Positions 53,503-63,419 of a stretch of DNA of 64,000 nt are shown one piece after another. Numbering within the stretch: position 1 is the stretch's first letter; the number at the start of each line of letters is the position of its first letter. Made by a program: the position numbers and the translations under genes. Origin of the DNA: Tenacibaculum aiptasiae. GTDB taxonomy: Bacteria; Bacteroidota; Bacteroidia; Flavobacteriales; Flavobacteriaceae. Under the pieces are notes generated by a model that saw only the letters and a list, made by a program, of their open reading frames with translations, made no database searches and had not been told where the DNA came from. The DNA lies in NCBI RefSeq assembly GCF_008806755.1, contig NZ_WAAU01000024.1, positions 272,545 through 336,544 of the forward strand, written 5' to 3'.

Positions 53503-55527
53503 ATGACAAAAAATCCGCTATTACAAGATTTTAATACAGCTCCTTTTTCTAAAATAAATACAGATCATTATAAACCTGCTATTAAAAAAGCTATTGAATT
53601 AGCTAAAGATGAAATTAATGCAATTGCTGAAAACCCAGAAAAAGCTACTTTTCAAAACACTACTGAGGCCTTAGATTATACTGGTGAAAAATTAGATAGA
53701 ATTACTTCTATTTTCTTTAATTTAAATTCAGCTGAAACCAACACTGCAATTCAAGAAATAGCTAAAGATATTTCTCCTTGGTTAAGTGAATTCAAGAATG
53801 ATACGATTTTAAATGAAACTTTATTTAATAGAGTAAAAATAATTTATGACCAAAAAGATTCTTTAGAATTAACTCCAGAACAAACTATGCTATTAGAAAA
53901 ACAATACAAAGGTTTTTCTAGAAATGGCGCCAATTTAAATGAAAAAGAAAAAACAGAGTTGCGAAAATTAGATGCTGAACTTGCCAAATTATCTTTACAA
54001 TTTGGAGAAAATGTATTGGCTGAAACCAATGCTTTTGAAATGCATTTAATAAATGAAGAGGATGTTAAAGGATTACCTGAAAGTACAAAAGAAGCTGCTA
54101 AAGAATTAGCCAAATCAAAAGAAAAAGAAGGATGGCTTATTACATTAGATTATCCTAGTTATATTCCTTTTATGACCTATGCTGACAATAGAGAACTTAG
54201 AAAAAAGCTAGCTATTGCAATGGGGAAAAAAGGGTTTCAAAAAAATGATTTCAACAATGAAGAAATTGTTTTAAAAATAGTAATTCTTCGACATAAGCGA
54301 GCTAATTTATTAGGTTATAAAACACATGCGCATTTTGTTTTAGAAGAACGAATGGCTGAAAGTCCAGAAAAGGTACTAAACTTTTTAAATGAATTATTAG
54401 AAAAAGCAAAACCAGCCGCTAAAAAGGAATTTGAAAACTTAGAAATCTATGCTAAAAAATTAGATAATATTGATCAACTTCAAAAGTGGGACTCGGCCTA
54501 TTATTCAGAAAAATTAAAAAAAGAATTATTTAGTTTAGACCAAGAATTACTAAAACCTTATTTCAAATTAGAAAATGTAATTGATGGAGTTTTTGAAATC
54601 TCAGGTAAATTATTCGATTTACAATTTGAAGAAATCGATTCTATTGATAAGTACCATGAGGATGTAAAAACCTATGCTGTATCTGATTCTAAAGGAAATT
54701 TCATTTCTCATCTTTATGCTGATTTTCACCCTAGACCAGGAAAAAGAAATGGAGCTTGGATGACTTCATACAAATCGCAACAAATAAAAAAAGGAGTTAA
54801 TGAAAGGCCACAAGTTTCTATTGTTTGTAATTTTACCAAACCAACTGAAACTAAGCCTTCATTATTAACTTTTAATGAAGTTACTACGCTATTTCATGAA
54901 TTTGGTCATGCTTTACATGGAATGTTAGCCAATACTACTTATAATAGCTTATCTGGAACATCTGTTTCTTGGGATTTTGTAGAATTACCTAGTCAAGTTT
55001 TAGAAAACTGGTGTTACGAAAAAGAAGCTTTAGAATTGTTTGCAAAACACTACGAAACAGGAGAAACCATCCCTATGGAATATGTTACTAAAATTAAAGA
55101 ATCTGCTAGCTTTCATGAAGGTATGCAAACTTTACGTCAATTAAGCTTTGGTTTATTAGATATGAGTTGGCATGGAGGAGCTTCACCTCAAAATATTTCT
55201 TCGATAAAAGACTTTGAAACAAAAGCATTTTCTGAAACTCAATTATATCCTAATGTAGCCGAAAATTGTATGAGTACTGCTTTTTCTCATATTTTTCAAG
55301 GAGGTTATTCTGCAGGTTATTATTCTTATAAATGGGCAGAAGTTTTAGATGCCGATGCTTTTGAATATTTCTTAGAAAAAGGAATTTTCAATAAAGAAGT
55401 TGCTAATAAATTTAAAGACAACGTACTTTCTAAAGGAGGTACAGAAAAACCTATGAATTTATATGTTCGTTTTAGAGGAAAAGAGCCTAAGCCTGATGCA
55501 TTATTAAAACGAGCTGGGTTGATTTAA
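53503..55527 (+). CDS. M3 family metallopeptidase (Dcp/oligopeptidase A-like)
   Basis: 674 residues. The long helical N-terminal half is typical of M3 peptidases. The zinc motif HEFGHALHGML lies near residue 466, and the downstream catalytic His/Tyr region includes GGYSAGYYSYKWAEVLDADAF near 605. No signal peptide is present, so it acts in the cytoplasm on short peptides as an oligopeptidase or dipeptidyl carboxypeptidase. Confidence 0.95.
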   Translation: MTKNPLLQDFNTAPFSKINTDHYKPAIKKAIELAKDEINAIAENPEKATFQNTTEALDYTGEKLDRITSIFFNLNSAETNTAIQEIAKDISPWLSEFKNDTILNETLFNRVKIIYDQKDSLELTPEQTMLLEKQYKGFSRNGANLNEKEKTELRKLDAELAKLSLQFGENVLAETNAFEMHLINEEDVKGLPESTKEAAKELAKSKEKEGWLITLDYPSYIPFMTYADNRELRKKLAIAMGKKGFQKNDFNNEEIVLKIVILRHKRANLLGYKTHAHFVLEERMAESPEKVLNFLNELLEKAKPAAKKEFENLEIYAKKLDNIDQLQKWDSAYYSEKLKKELFSLDQELLKPYFKLENVIDGVFEISGKLFDLQFEEIDSIDKYHEDVKTYAVSDSKGNFISHLYADFHPRPGKRNGAWMTSYKSQQIKKGVNERPQVSIVCNFTKPTETKPSLLTFNEVTTLFHEFGHALHGMLANTTYNSLSGTSVSWDFVELPSQVLENWCYEKEALELFAKHYETGETIPMEYVTKIKESASFHEGMQTLRQLSFGLLDMSWHGGASPQNISSIKDFETKAFSETQLYPNVAENCMSTAFSHIFQGGYSAGYYSYKWAEVLDADAFEYFLEKGIFNKEVANKFKDNVLSKGGTEKPMNLYVRFRGKEPKPDALLKRAGLI

Positions 55528-55592
55528 CACTAAATAACATTACTTCTTTTTAAAGAAAAAAATAAGTCCCTATTTTTATAAAAATTTATTTT

Positions 55593-56813
55593 ATGAAAAA
55601 GGGATTTATTCTTTATTGTCTATTTACTTTTATTTCAATTTATAGTTTTTCTCAAACTAAAATTTCAGGAAAAATTATTTCCAAAGACAATGAAAATATA
55701 GAAGGAGCTTCTGTATATCTTAACAATACTACAATTGGCAGTATTACCAATAATAATGGTGAATTTCAATTAAAAGCTCCTAAAGGAAACTATACTCTTA
55801 TAATTTCTTTCTTAGGATATAAAATTGAACAAATTCCTATAACTACTTCAAACAATCCTATTTCTCTCAACATTACTCTTAAAGAAGAAGATACTTTGTT
55901 AGATGAAGTAGTTGTTCATAAAACTAAATATGACGATGAGTGGAAATATAATTTAGCTAGGTTTAAAGAAACATTTTTAGGAAGAACATCACTAGCTGAA
56001 AAATGTATAATTCAAAACCCTAAATCACTACACTTTGAATTTGATAGAAAAACAAATAGTTTAACTGCATTTGCAAAAGAGCCTTTAAAAATAAAACATA
56101 AAGGTCTTGGTTATTTAATCACTTACGATTTAATTCACTTTGAAATAAAAGGTAAACAATTATTTTTTAGCGGATATTCACGTTATGAGAACTTAAAAAA
56201 ATCTATTAAAAAGAAATGGAAACAAAATAGATTAGAAACCTATAACGGTTCTCGTATGCATTTTTTAAGAAGCTTGCTTGCTAAAAACTTAAAAAAAGAG
56301 GGCTTTATAATAAACCAATTTAAACGAGTTTTAAACCCTGAAAGACCTTCGGAAGAAAAAATACAAATGGCTCGTGAATTAATTAGGCTACACAACAAAA
56401 ACATTAATCTTTCAAAAAAAGTAACAACTCCGAAAACACCATTGGATAGTGCTTTAGTTACCCTTAGAAAAAGTCGACTAACAAAATACAGAGATTACTT
56501 ATACAAAAGAAATATCCCTTACAAAGACATGATTGAACACATTGAAAACAAACCTTTTTTAAGCTTTGAAAACTACCTTTCTATTACCTACACTAAAGAA
56601 CCTGAAGAAGATAAATATTTGATTGGTATGTTTGGAAGGCGTAAAAAAGCTTCTGGTGTACAAACATCAAATATTGTTTTATTAGAGAAAAAATCTCAAA
56701 TTGAAAATTCTGGAATTTTATTAAATCCACATGCAATTTTCAATGAAGGATATTGGGCTTTTGAATCTTTTGCAAACATGCTTCCGCTAGATTATCAGCC
56801 TCTTAAAAACTAA
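55593..56813 (+). CDS. CarboxypepD_reg-like domain protein
   Basis: 406 residues. A signal peptide (cut after Tyr-Ser-Phe-Ser-Gln) is followed by one CarboxypepD_reg-like beta domain (about 22-105; GKIISKDNENIEGASVYLNNTTIGSITNNNGEF). The C-terminal 300 residues are basic and have no family that I recognise. The type is common in Bacteroidota envelope proteins. It converges with the glycosyltransferase gene, with a 4-bp overlap of the ends. Confidence 0.8.
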   Translation: MKKGFILYCLFTFISIYSFSQTKISGKIISKDNENIEGASVYLNNTTIGSITNNNGEFQLKAPKGNYTLIISFLGYKIEQIPITTSNNPISLNITLKEEDTLLDEVVVHKTKYDDEWKYNLARFKETFLGRTSLAEKCIIQNPKSLHFEFDRKTNSLTAFAKEPLKIKHKGLGYLITYDLIHFEIKGKQLFFSGYSRYENLKKSIKKKWKQNRLETYNGSRMHFLRSLLAKNLKKEGFIINQFKRVLNPERPSEEKIQMARELIRLHNKNINLSKKVTTPKTPLDSALVTLRKSRLTKYRDYLYKRNIPYKDMIEHIENKPFLSFENYLSITYTKEPEEDKYLIGMFGRRKKASGVQTSNIVLLEKKSQIENSGILLNPHAIFNEGYWAFESFANMLPLDYQPLKN

Positions 56814-58042
56814 TTCTTATTTTTTTCTTCAATCCACTTACTCATATATTTTGTAGCTTTAAGTGTTTGGTATTGTATTAAGTTTCCAAAAAAATTATGT
56901 GTGCGGTGAGTATCTAAATTCTCTTGAAGTTCTTCTATTTGATTTAGAAAAAGAAAACCTATTTTTTCTTTGTCATAAATTTGATTTATGATATCAATTC
57001 CTTTTTTCTGAGACTCTTCCCATACTTTTTTATCTGAGTAAAGTAATACTGCTTTATTTGAAAATTCATCCAAATTTGATTCAATAAAACCGTTCCATGG
57101 AAAATCTTCATGCATGCCTTCTGCTCCGATTAAAGTAGTTACAGATGGTGTTCCAGTAATCATAGCTTCCGTTAGCTTTCCTTTGATACCTGCTCCAAAA
57201 CGAATAGGTGCTAAAACTACTCTAGAATTACTAATTACTTCAATTGCATCGTCTGTAAAACCTTTTACTAAAAATCCTTCTTGTGGTTTATTCAATTGCT
57301 TTATTTGTTGCGTTGCATAAGCTCCATAAATATGTATTTCTGCTTTGGGTAGTTGCTTTCTTATCTTTTCCCAAACGTGTTTTTTTAATTCTAAAACTGT
57401 ATCTACATTTGGGACATGAAAGTAGTTACCTATAAAAACAAAATGGTTTCTTTTTTCAAAAGACTTCCAGTCCTTTATTTTATTATCATCTATTCTATCT
57501 AATAAAAATGGAAGGTGGTACAATAAACGTTCATCTATTTTAAAAACTTCCTTAAGTAATTTCATTTCATAGCTCGAAATAATCAAAGTTAAATCGCATC
57601 GTAAAATAGATGCTATCTCTCGCTTAGCATCGTCAGAATTTAACAACGCATTTTTAGAAAACTCTTCTCCTTTTTTTAACTGTTTATGACGTGTTTTTCG
57701 CAAGAAATGTAAATCTTCAGTATCTAATACACGGAGAGATTTTGGGCTGCTTTCTGCTACACGCCAACCAAATTGTTCTTCCATCATAAATCTATCAAAC
57801 AATACAACATCTGGACGTAAACCTGCTATAAATTCATCAAAAGAAGAAGAATTTAACTCAATTGAAACTTCTTCAACTCCTACATTCGTTAACTCAATTG
57901 AATTTTCGGTTTTTTGGGCAGGGCTACCAAAAAGAATTTTATAATCTTGATTTTTAAAAACCTCTATAAGCTGTATCATTCTATTTCCAGCTCCAGTGGT
58001 TTTTTCTACCCAAACATACCCAATTATTAAAAGTGTTTTCAT
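56810..58042 (-). CDS. Glycosyltransferase (GT-B fold, GT4-like)
   Basis: 410 residues from ATG 58042. An in-frame ATG at 58078 would lie upstream of the promoter. The N-terminal GT-B domain starts MKTLLIIGYVWVEKTTGAGNRM. The C-terminal domain has HFVFIGNYFHVPNV and the nucleotide-sugar motif PIRFGAGIKGKLTEAMITGTPSV with a conserved Glu near residue 305. The sugar donor and acceptor are not predictable, though cell-surface glycan synthesis is likely. Confidence 0.88.
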   Translation of the reverse strand: MKTLLIIGYVWVEKTTGAGNRMIQLIEVFKNQDYKILFGSPAQKTENSIELTNVGVEEVSIELNSSSFDEFIAGLRPDVVLFDRFMMEEQFGWRVAESSPKSLRVLDTEDLHFLRKTRHKQLKKGEEFSKNALLNSDDAKREIASILRCDLTLIISSYEMKLLKEVFKIDERLLYHLPFLLDRIDDNKIKDWKSFEKRNHFVFIGNYFHVPNVDTVLELKKHVWEKIRKQLPKAEIHIYGAYATQQIKQLNKPQEGFLVKGFTDDAIEVISNSRVVLAPIRFGAGIKGKLTEAMITGTPSVTTLIGAEGMHEDFPWNGFIESNLDEFSNKAVLLYSDKKVWEESQKKGIDIINQIYDKEKIGFLFLNQIEELQENLDTHRTHNFFGNLIQYQTLKATKYMSKWIEEKNKN

Positions 58043-58050
58043 ATAATTTT

Positions 58051-58078
58051 CAAAGGTAAAACAAATAGAATAAAACAA
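58051..58078 (-). promoter_or_regulatory. Promoter of the glycosyltransferase gene
   Basis: On the minus strand, TTG (58078-58076), 17-bp spacer, TACCTTTG (58058-58051). The start codon at 58042 is 8 bp further on, so the leader is very short. Confidence 0.6.
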
Positions 58079-58093
58079 ATCTAAAAACCTTTA

Positions 58094-58122
58094 TTGCAAG
58101 TCAGTTAGATTGTGTAATTTTG
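58094..58122 (+). promoter_or_regulatory. Promoter of lpd
   Basis: TTG (58094-58096), 18-bp spacer, TAATTTTG (58115-58122), about 30 bp before the ATG at 58157. Confidence 0.7.
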
Positions 58123-58156
58123 TAGTTATAATTCTGAAATACAAAATATAAAACAG

Positions 58157-59557
58157 ATGAAATACGATTTAATCGTTATTGGTTCTGGACCAGGTGGATA
58201 TATTGCTGCCATCAGAGCTTCTCAATTAGGTTCTAAAGTTGCTATCATTGAAAAATACTCAACTTTAGGTGGTACATGTTTAAATGTTGGATGTATTCCT
58301 TCTAAAGCATTATTAGACTCTTCTCACCATTATTATGACGCTATAAAACATTTTGACGAACATGGAATTTCTGTTGAAAATCCTACGTTTGACTTTGGTA
58401 AGATGGTTGCTCGTAAAGCTAATGTTGTAGAGACTACTACTGGAGGAATCAAATATTTAATGGATAAAAACAATATTGATGTTTACGAAGGTTTAGGTTC
58501 TTTTGAGGATGCTACTCATGTAAAAGTTAGTAAAAATGATGGTACTTCAGAAGTTATTGAAGGTACAAATATCATTATTGCTACTGGTTCTAAACCATCT
58601 ACATTACCTTTTATATCTATTGATAAAGAGCGTGTAATTACTTCTACTGAAGCTTTAAAATTAAAAGAAGTTCCAAAACATTTATTAGTTATTGGTGGTG
58701 GAGTTATTGGATTAGAGTTAGGTTCTGTTTATAAACGCTTAGGTGCTGATGTAACAGTTATCGAATATGCTCCTACAATTACTCCTACTATGGATAAAGA
58801 TGTTTCTAAAGAGCTTACTAAAGTTTTAAAGAAACAAGGAATGAAATTTAATACAAGTCACGGTGTTACTTCTGTTGAAAGAAATGGTGATGAAGTTATT
58901 GTGAAAGCAACTAACAAAAAAGGAGAAGAAGTTACATTTACTGGTGATTACTGTTTAGTATCTGTTGGACGTAGGCCTTACACTGAAGGTTTAGCTTTAG
59001 ATAAAGCTGGTGTAAAAGTTACTGAAAGAGGAATGGTTGAAGTAAATGACCATTTACAAACAAACGTTTCTAACATTTATGCTATTGGTGATGTAGTACG
59101 TGGTGCTATGTTAGCTCATAAAGCTGAAGAAGAAGGTGTTGTTGTTGCTGAGTATTTAGCTGGACAAAAGCCTCATATTGATTATAATTTAATTCCTGGT
59201 ATTGTATACACTTGGCCAGAAGTTGCCGCTGTTGGTAAAACTGAACAAGAATTAAAAGATGCAGGTGTTGAATATAAAGCTGGTAAATTCTCAATGCGTG
59301 CTTTAGGGCGTTCTCGTGCTAGTGGTGACATTGATGGATTTGTAAAAGTTTTAGCTGATAAAAATACTGATGAAGTATTAGGTGTTCACATGGTTGGTGC
59401 TCGTGTAGCTGATTTAATTATGGAAGCTGCCGTAGCTATGGAATTTAGAGCTTCTGCTGAAGATTTAGCTCGTATTTGTCATGGACATCCAACGTATTCT
59501 GAAGCAGTAAAAGAAGCTGCGAAAGCTGCTTGGGATGGTAAACCATTAAACGCTTAA
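58157..59557 (+). CDS. lpd: Dihydrolipoyl dehydrogenase (E3)
   Basis: 466 residues. FAD-binding GSGPGGYIAAI near residue 9, the redox-active disulphide GGTCLNVGCIPSK near 40, an NAD-binding GGGVIGLELGSVYKRLG near 180 and the C-terminal active-site HGHPTYSE near 446 are all present. It reoxidises lipoamide in pyruvate and 2-oxoglutarate dehydrogenases. It has its own promoter and terminator. No E1 or E2 gene is nearby. Confidence 0.98.
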   Translation: MKYDLIVIGSGPGGYIAAIRASQLGSKVAIIEKYSTLGGTCLNVGCIPSKALLDSSHHYYDAIKHFDEHGISVENPTFDFGKMVARKANVVETTTGGIKYLMDKNNIDVYEGLGSFEDATHVKVSKNDGTSEVIEGTNIIIATGSKPSTLPFISIDKERVITSTEALKLKEVPKHLLVIGGGVIGLELGSVYKRLGADVTVIEYAPTITPTMDKDVSKELTKVLKKQGMKFNTSHGVTSVERNGDEVIVKATNKKGEEVTFTGDYCLVSVGRRPYTEGLALDKAGVKVTERGMVEVNDHLQTNVSNIYAIGDVVRGAMLAHKAEEEGVVVAEYLAGQKPHIDYNLIPGIVYTWPEVAAVGKTEQELKDAGVEYKAGKFSMRALGRSRASGDIDGFVKVLADKNTDEVLGVHMVGARVADLIMEAAVAMEFRASAEDLARICHGHPTYSEAVKEAAKAAWDGKPLNA

Positions 59558-59580
59558 TAAAAAGCTTTAAAACATATTTA

Positions 59581-59610
59581 AAAAGCAATCTCAAAAGAGA
59601 TTGCTTTTTT
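59581..59610 (+). terminator. Terminator of lpd
   Basis: Arms AAAAGCAATCTC (59581-59592) and GAGATTGCTTTT (59597-59608), 4-nt loop, long T-run. Confidence 0.9.
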
Positions 59611-59654
59611 TGTTTATACTATAAAGAGTTTTTATTTATATGATAACATAAAAA

Positions 59655-59677
59655 AGCCGAACGATATTCGTTCGGCT
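59655..59677 (-). terminator. Terminator of the PpiD-like gene
   Basis: Arms AGCCGAACGA (59655-59664) and TCGTTCGGCT (59668-59677), 3-nt loop, flanked by A and T tracts. It serves the minus-strand gene and can also back up the lpd terminator. Confidence 0.85.
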
Positions 59678-59700
59678 CTTTTTATTAAGTTTTCTAATCC

Positions 59701-61818
59701 TTATTGAATTCCGTAGAATGAACTTATGTTATCTTCAATGTTTGAAGCTTTTTTAACAGCTTCATACATTTGGAATGTTTTATTCTTTCTCTCGTTAGCT
59801 AAACGCTTTCTGTAAGTATCGTAATTTGGTAAAGCAGTTGGTAACTCTCTAGACTCAACTTCGAAAGCAAAAACTCCTTTATCACCTGATACATTCTTAA
59901 TTACTTGCTTTTCTTTAGCATTTAACATTGCTCCCACAACTTTAGGCTCATAACCTACACCTGCTAAAGTTGGCGAATTTAAATTAACGTCTGCAGCATT
60001 TCTTACTATTTCATTTACAGACTTAGCAATATCAGCTAATGTAGCTCCGCTAATTTTAGCTTCTATCATTTTAGCTTTTCTTTCGTTTATTAAAATAGGA
60101 CGAACTCTTGAAATTGCTTTATCTACTGGCATTAAACCTTTTTCTGTTATTCCTGTTAAAACAGCTACTACATATCCTCCTTCTATATCAAAACGTTTAA
60201 AACTTCCTTCATTTACATCATTTCCAAAAGACCAAGTAATAATTTCTCTTTCATTTCCAACTCCAGGAACTACTTCATCTAAAGACTTTAAACCTACAGC
60301 TGGTAAAGATGTTAAACTCTTCTCTTTTACTGTTTCTTCAAAATCTTTTCCATTTGCTAACTCTAAAGCAAAAGTTTCAGCATCTTGGAAAATTGCATTC
60401 TCTGTTGCTTCTGAAGCCTCTATTTTACGGCCAAAAGTTACTAACTTAACAACTGGTTGAAAATTCTTTTGACCATCAATTTTTATAACGTGGAATCCAA
60501 ATGGAGATTTCACTACTCCCATATCACCTTCTTTTCCTTCAAAAACAAAGTCTCTAAAACTAGGTACCATTCTGTTATAGCTAAACCAATCGTAAAAACC
60601 ACCTTTATCTGCTGATCCTTTATCAGAAGACATTTCTTTAGCTAAATCTGCAAACTTAGACTTATTAGCTTTTACTACTGCTAATAAACTATCTGCTGTT
60701 TTCTTAGCTTCTTCCTCTGTCTGAGTAACAGTTACATCTGCACTTGTAGCTCCTACAAAAGGAATTAATATGTGACTTGCTTGTGCAGAATCTGGTAATT
60801 GAGTAACCTTAGATATTTTTGAAATCTTAAAGTAATCAGCATCTTTATATGGTCCGAAAACATCTCCTTCTTTACCATTAAAAATTTCTTCAGCAATAAC
60901 TTGTGGTACTTGTACTTTAAACTTATAGTTATCATCTAAAGCGATATCTGAATCGTTTTCATCTAAAAACTCTACATAATCTGTAGCATTTTTTAATCCT
61001 TTTATAACAACTCCTCTATTATCAGAATCATTAATTAATTTAGCTACTTCTTCTTTAGTTGCTGCTTCATCACCTTCAGTTGGTTTAATATCAAACTTTA
61101 CAAATTTAATATCTCTTGAAGCTTCAACTTGAAAATCATTTTCATGTTTTTTGATGTAATTTTCAATATCACTCTTTTTAAGTACAACTAAACTATCTGC
61201 TATTGTAGTGTATGGTACATAAACAAATTTAGCATTAACCTTAGTGTTTTCCATTAAATATTGAGCCTCACCTTCTTTTAAAGAAGCTCCCAAACCTGCA
61301 GCTACTAAATTATCGTAAGTTGTTTTCTCAATGTTATTTTTTAAAGAAACCATATAGTTTTGCCAAGCTTTCCATTCATCACCATTAGTATCTTTAATAG
61401 ATGCTAAAAACTCTTTAAATTTATTTTTATCGAATATACCTGAAGTTTCGAACCTAGGTTGATTTTGAACTGCAGGAGAATCATAAAGAGCAGTCATAAT
61501 ATCCTCATCTCCAACGGTGATACCAGCTTCTTCTAATTGAGTTTGATAAATTTTTTGTCTGATTAATTCATTCCAAACAGTTTTTGCTGCTTGCATTTCA
61601 GAAACTCTATTTCCAGTTTGAGCTTTATATGCATCTAAAGCTTCGGCAAATTCTTGGCGCGATATAGTTTCACCATTCACTTCCCCTACTTCATTTACTT
61701 TACTTGCATTAAAAAAATCTGATATTGTAGATGGGTCTAAAACAAATGCAAAAAGTGCTAAACCAATTACAAGAATTAAGAACATTGAGCGTTCTCTAAT
61801 TTTCGATAAAATTGCCAT
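59701..61818 (-). CDS. PpiD-like membrane-anchored peptidyl-prolyl isomerase
   Basis: 705 residues. A single N-terminal membrane anchor (about 12-28) is followed by a SurA-like helical chaperone domain (about 35-240). A parvulin domain lies near 345-450 (ASHILIPF start and GGFYDWFSYNRMVPSFRDFVF and GVVKSPFGFHVIKID). The rest is helical. It matches the SurA/PpiD foldases that help outer-membrane proteins on the periplasmic side. It belongs to an envelope cluster with CNNM and LptC on the same strand. Confidence 0.93.
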   Translation of the reverse strand: MAILSKIRERSMFLILVIGLALFAFVLDPSTISDFFNASKVNEVGEVNGETISRQEFAEALDAYKAQTGNRVSEMQAAKTVWNELIRQKIYQTQLEEAGITVGDEDIMTALYDSPAVQNQPRFETSGIFDKNKFKEFLASIKDTNGDEWKAWQNYMVSLKNNIEKTTYDNLVAAGLGASLKEGEAQYLMENTKVNAKFVYVPYTTIADSLVVLKKSDIENYIKKHENDFQVEASRDIKFVKFDIKPTEGDEAATKEEVAKLINDSDNRGVVIKGLKNATDYVEFLDENDSDIALDDNYKFKVQVPQVIAEEIFNGKEGDVFGPYKDADYFKISKISKVTQLPDSAQASHILIPFVGATSADVTVTQTEEEAKKTADSLLAVVKANKSKFADLAKEMSSDKGSADKGGFYDWFSYNRMVPSFRDFVFEGKEGDMGVVKSPFGFHVIKIDGQKNFQPVVKLVTFGRKIEASEATENAIFQDAETFALELANGKDFEETVKEKSLTSLPAVGLKSLDEVVPGVGNEREIITWSFGNDVNEGSFKRFDIEGGYVVAVLTGITEKGLMPVDKAISRVRPILINERKAKMIEAKISGATLADIAKSVNEIVRNAADVNLNSPTLAGVGYEPKVVGAMLNAKEKQVIKNVSGDKGVFAFEVESRELPTALPNYDTYRKRLANERKNKTFQMYEAVKKASNIEDNISSFYGIQ

Positions 61819-61929
61819 ACGTAGTTTATTTTATTAACAGTGTGCGAAAATACAATTTCACATTAAATAATGCAATGTTTTTTTTAGCTGTTTTTGAGGT
61901 AGTTTGCTACTTGAAGCTTAAATTTCTGT

Positions 61930-63222
61930 CTACTCTTCCTTATCCAGTACTTTCAAATAAATAGTATCAATTTTAGTAGCACTTGCGTTCAATATTTTTA
62001 TTTGAAACTTATCTACTTCTAAAATTTCTTCTTGTTTTGGTATTGTTTCTGTATAATTTATGATAAAACCACCTAGAGTTTCGTAAGCTTCTTCTTTAGG
62101 TATATTTAAATCATATTCTTCGTTTAAATAATCAACTTCTAATCTTGCCGATAAATTAAATTCTTCCTCATTTAATCTTTCTTCTAACAACTCTTGATTG
62201 TCATGTTCATCTTCAATTTCTCCAAATAACTCTTCAACAATATCTTCTACAGTTATAATTCCAGATGTTCCTCCATATTCATCAACAACTACAGCAATGC
62301 TCTTTCGTTTTTTCATCAAACTATTCAAAACATCGTTTATAATCATTGATTCTGGAACAAACTCTACTGGTAACAATATTGATTTAATTGCTCTAGGCTT
62401 TTTAAATAATTCGAAAGCATTTACATAACCAAGAATATCATCTAAAGAGTTTTTATAAACTAAAATTTTAGATAAACCTGTTGAAATAAACATCTTTTTC
62501 AAATTACTTACAGATTCATGTATATCAACTGCCATGATTTCTGTACGTGGCACCATAATTTCTCTTGCTTTTACTTTATGAAACTCTAATGCATTTTGAA
62601 AAATTTGAATTTCGGAATCAACCTCTCCTTCATCATTTCCTCCATCTAATTGCTCTGAAATATAATTTCCTAATTCTTCTTTACTAAATTCTGTTTGCAC
62701 TGCATCTTCTTTTGCTTTGAAAAATACACGTAAAAAGAAATCAGAGATTTTTGTAATAACCCAAGTTATTCCATAAAAAATCAAGTAAAAAATATAGGCT
62801 GGTATCACAAATACCTTTAGCATTTCATTTGCATAAATTCTAAAGATAGCCTTAGGTAAAAACTCTGCTGTAACAAGTATTACAACAGTTGATATTATTG
62901 TTTGAGTAAGTAAACTTAAATCGTCTAGTAAATAATTTATAAACGATATGTTTGTAGGTAATAATGATTGAAACCAAGTCATTAGCAATTGTCCCATAAA
63001 ATAACTATAAATCACTAAAGCAACATTATTCCCTACTAACATAGTGGTAATAAACTTAGATGACTTTCTAGTTAATTTTGCTAAAATTTTAGGCAAAAGA
63101 CCTTCTCTCTTTTTTTCTAGCTCAATATGTAGTTTATTGGCTGAAACAAAAGCTATTTCCATACCTGAAAAAAAGGCTGAAAATAATATAGAAGCTAAAA
63201 TTATAATGACTTCAATTTGCAT
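61930..63222 (-). CDS. CNNM/HlyC-CorC family transporter
   Basis: 430 residues. A DUF21/CNNM membrane domain with about four helices (residues 1-165, SAFFSGMEIAFVSANKLHIELEKK) is followed by a CBS pair (about 205-330, REIMVPRTEIMAVD and VVDEYGGTSGIITVEDIVEELFGEIEDE). A C-terminal CorC_HlyC domain starts near 345. Members are tied to magnesium or cobalt efflux. GldE, a related gliding protein, has a different N-terminus, so I do not use that name. The neighbouring small gene starts on its 5' side. Confidence 0.93.
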   Translation of the reverse strand: MQIEVIIILASILFSAFFSGMEIAFVSANKLHIELEKKREGLLPKILAKLTRKSSKFITTMLVGNNVALVIYSYFMGQLLMTWFQSLLPTNISFINYLLDDLSLLTQTIISTVVILVTAEFLPKAIFRIYANEMLKVFVIPAYIFYLIFYGITWVITKISDFFLRVFFKAKEDAVQTEFSKEELGNYISEQLDGGNDEGEVDSEIQIFQNALEFHKVKAREIMVPRTEIMAVDIHESVSNLKKMFISTGLSKILVYKNSLDDILGYVNAFELFKKPRAIKSILLPVEFVPESMIINDVLNSLMKKRKSIAVVVDEYGGTSGIITVEDIVEELFGEIEDEHDNQELLEERLNEEEFNLSARLEVDYLNEEYDLNIPKEEAYETLGGFIINYTETIPKQEEILEVDKFQIKILNASATKIDTIYLKVLDKEE

Positions 63223-63419
63223 TAACGCTGTTTATTTCTGTTTTCTATTTTTCTTCTAAAATGTCTTTTAAAGAAAAAGATTAAGGTAATAAAGATAGCA
63301 AATCCAAACATAATAAGTGCTCCTTCTTTATCTGAACTCCATTTTAAAATTCCTTCTACTAGAAAAATTACCCCTACAACGAGGTATCCGTATTGTAAAT
63401 ACTTCCAAAGTGTATTCAT
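63222..63419 (-). CDS. Small two-helix membrane protein
   Basis: 65 residues. Two membrane helices (about 8-26 and 36-50) and a basic tail, no known family. Its start overlaps the end of lptC by 1 bp and its end touches the CNNM start, so it is co-translated with both. Confidence 0.75.
   Translation of the reverse strand: MNTLWKYLQYGYLVVGVIFLVEGILKWSSDKEGALIMFGFAIFITLIFFFKRHFRRKIENRNKQR

Noticed and set aside
61930..63222. Gliding-motility protein GldE
   Set aside because: GldE is a CNNM relative but has a different N-terminal region, so a plain CNNM/HlyC-CorC call was made.
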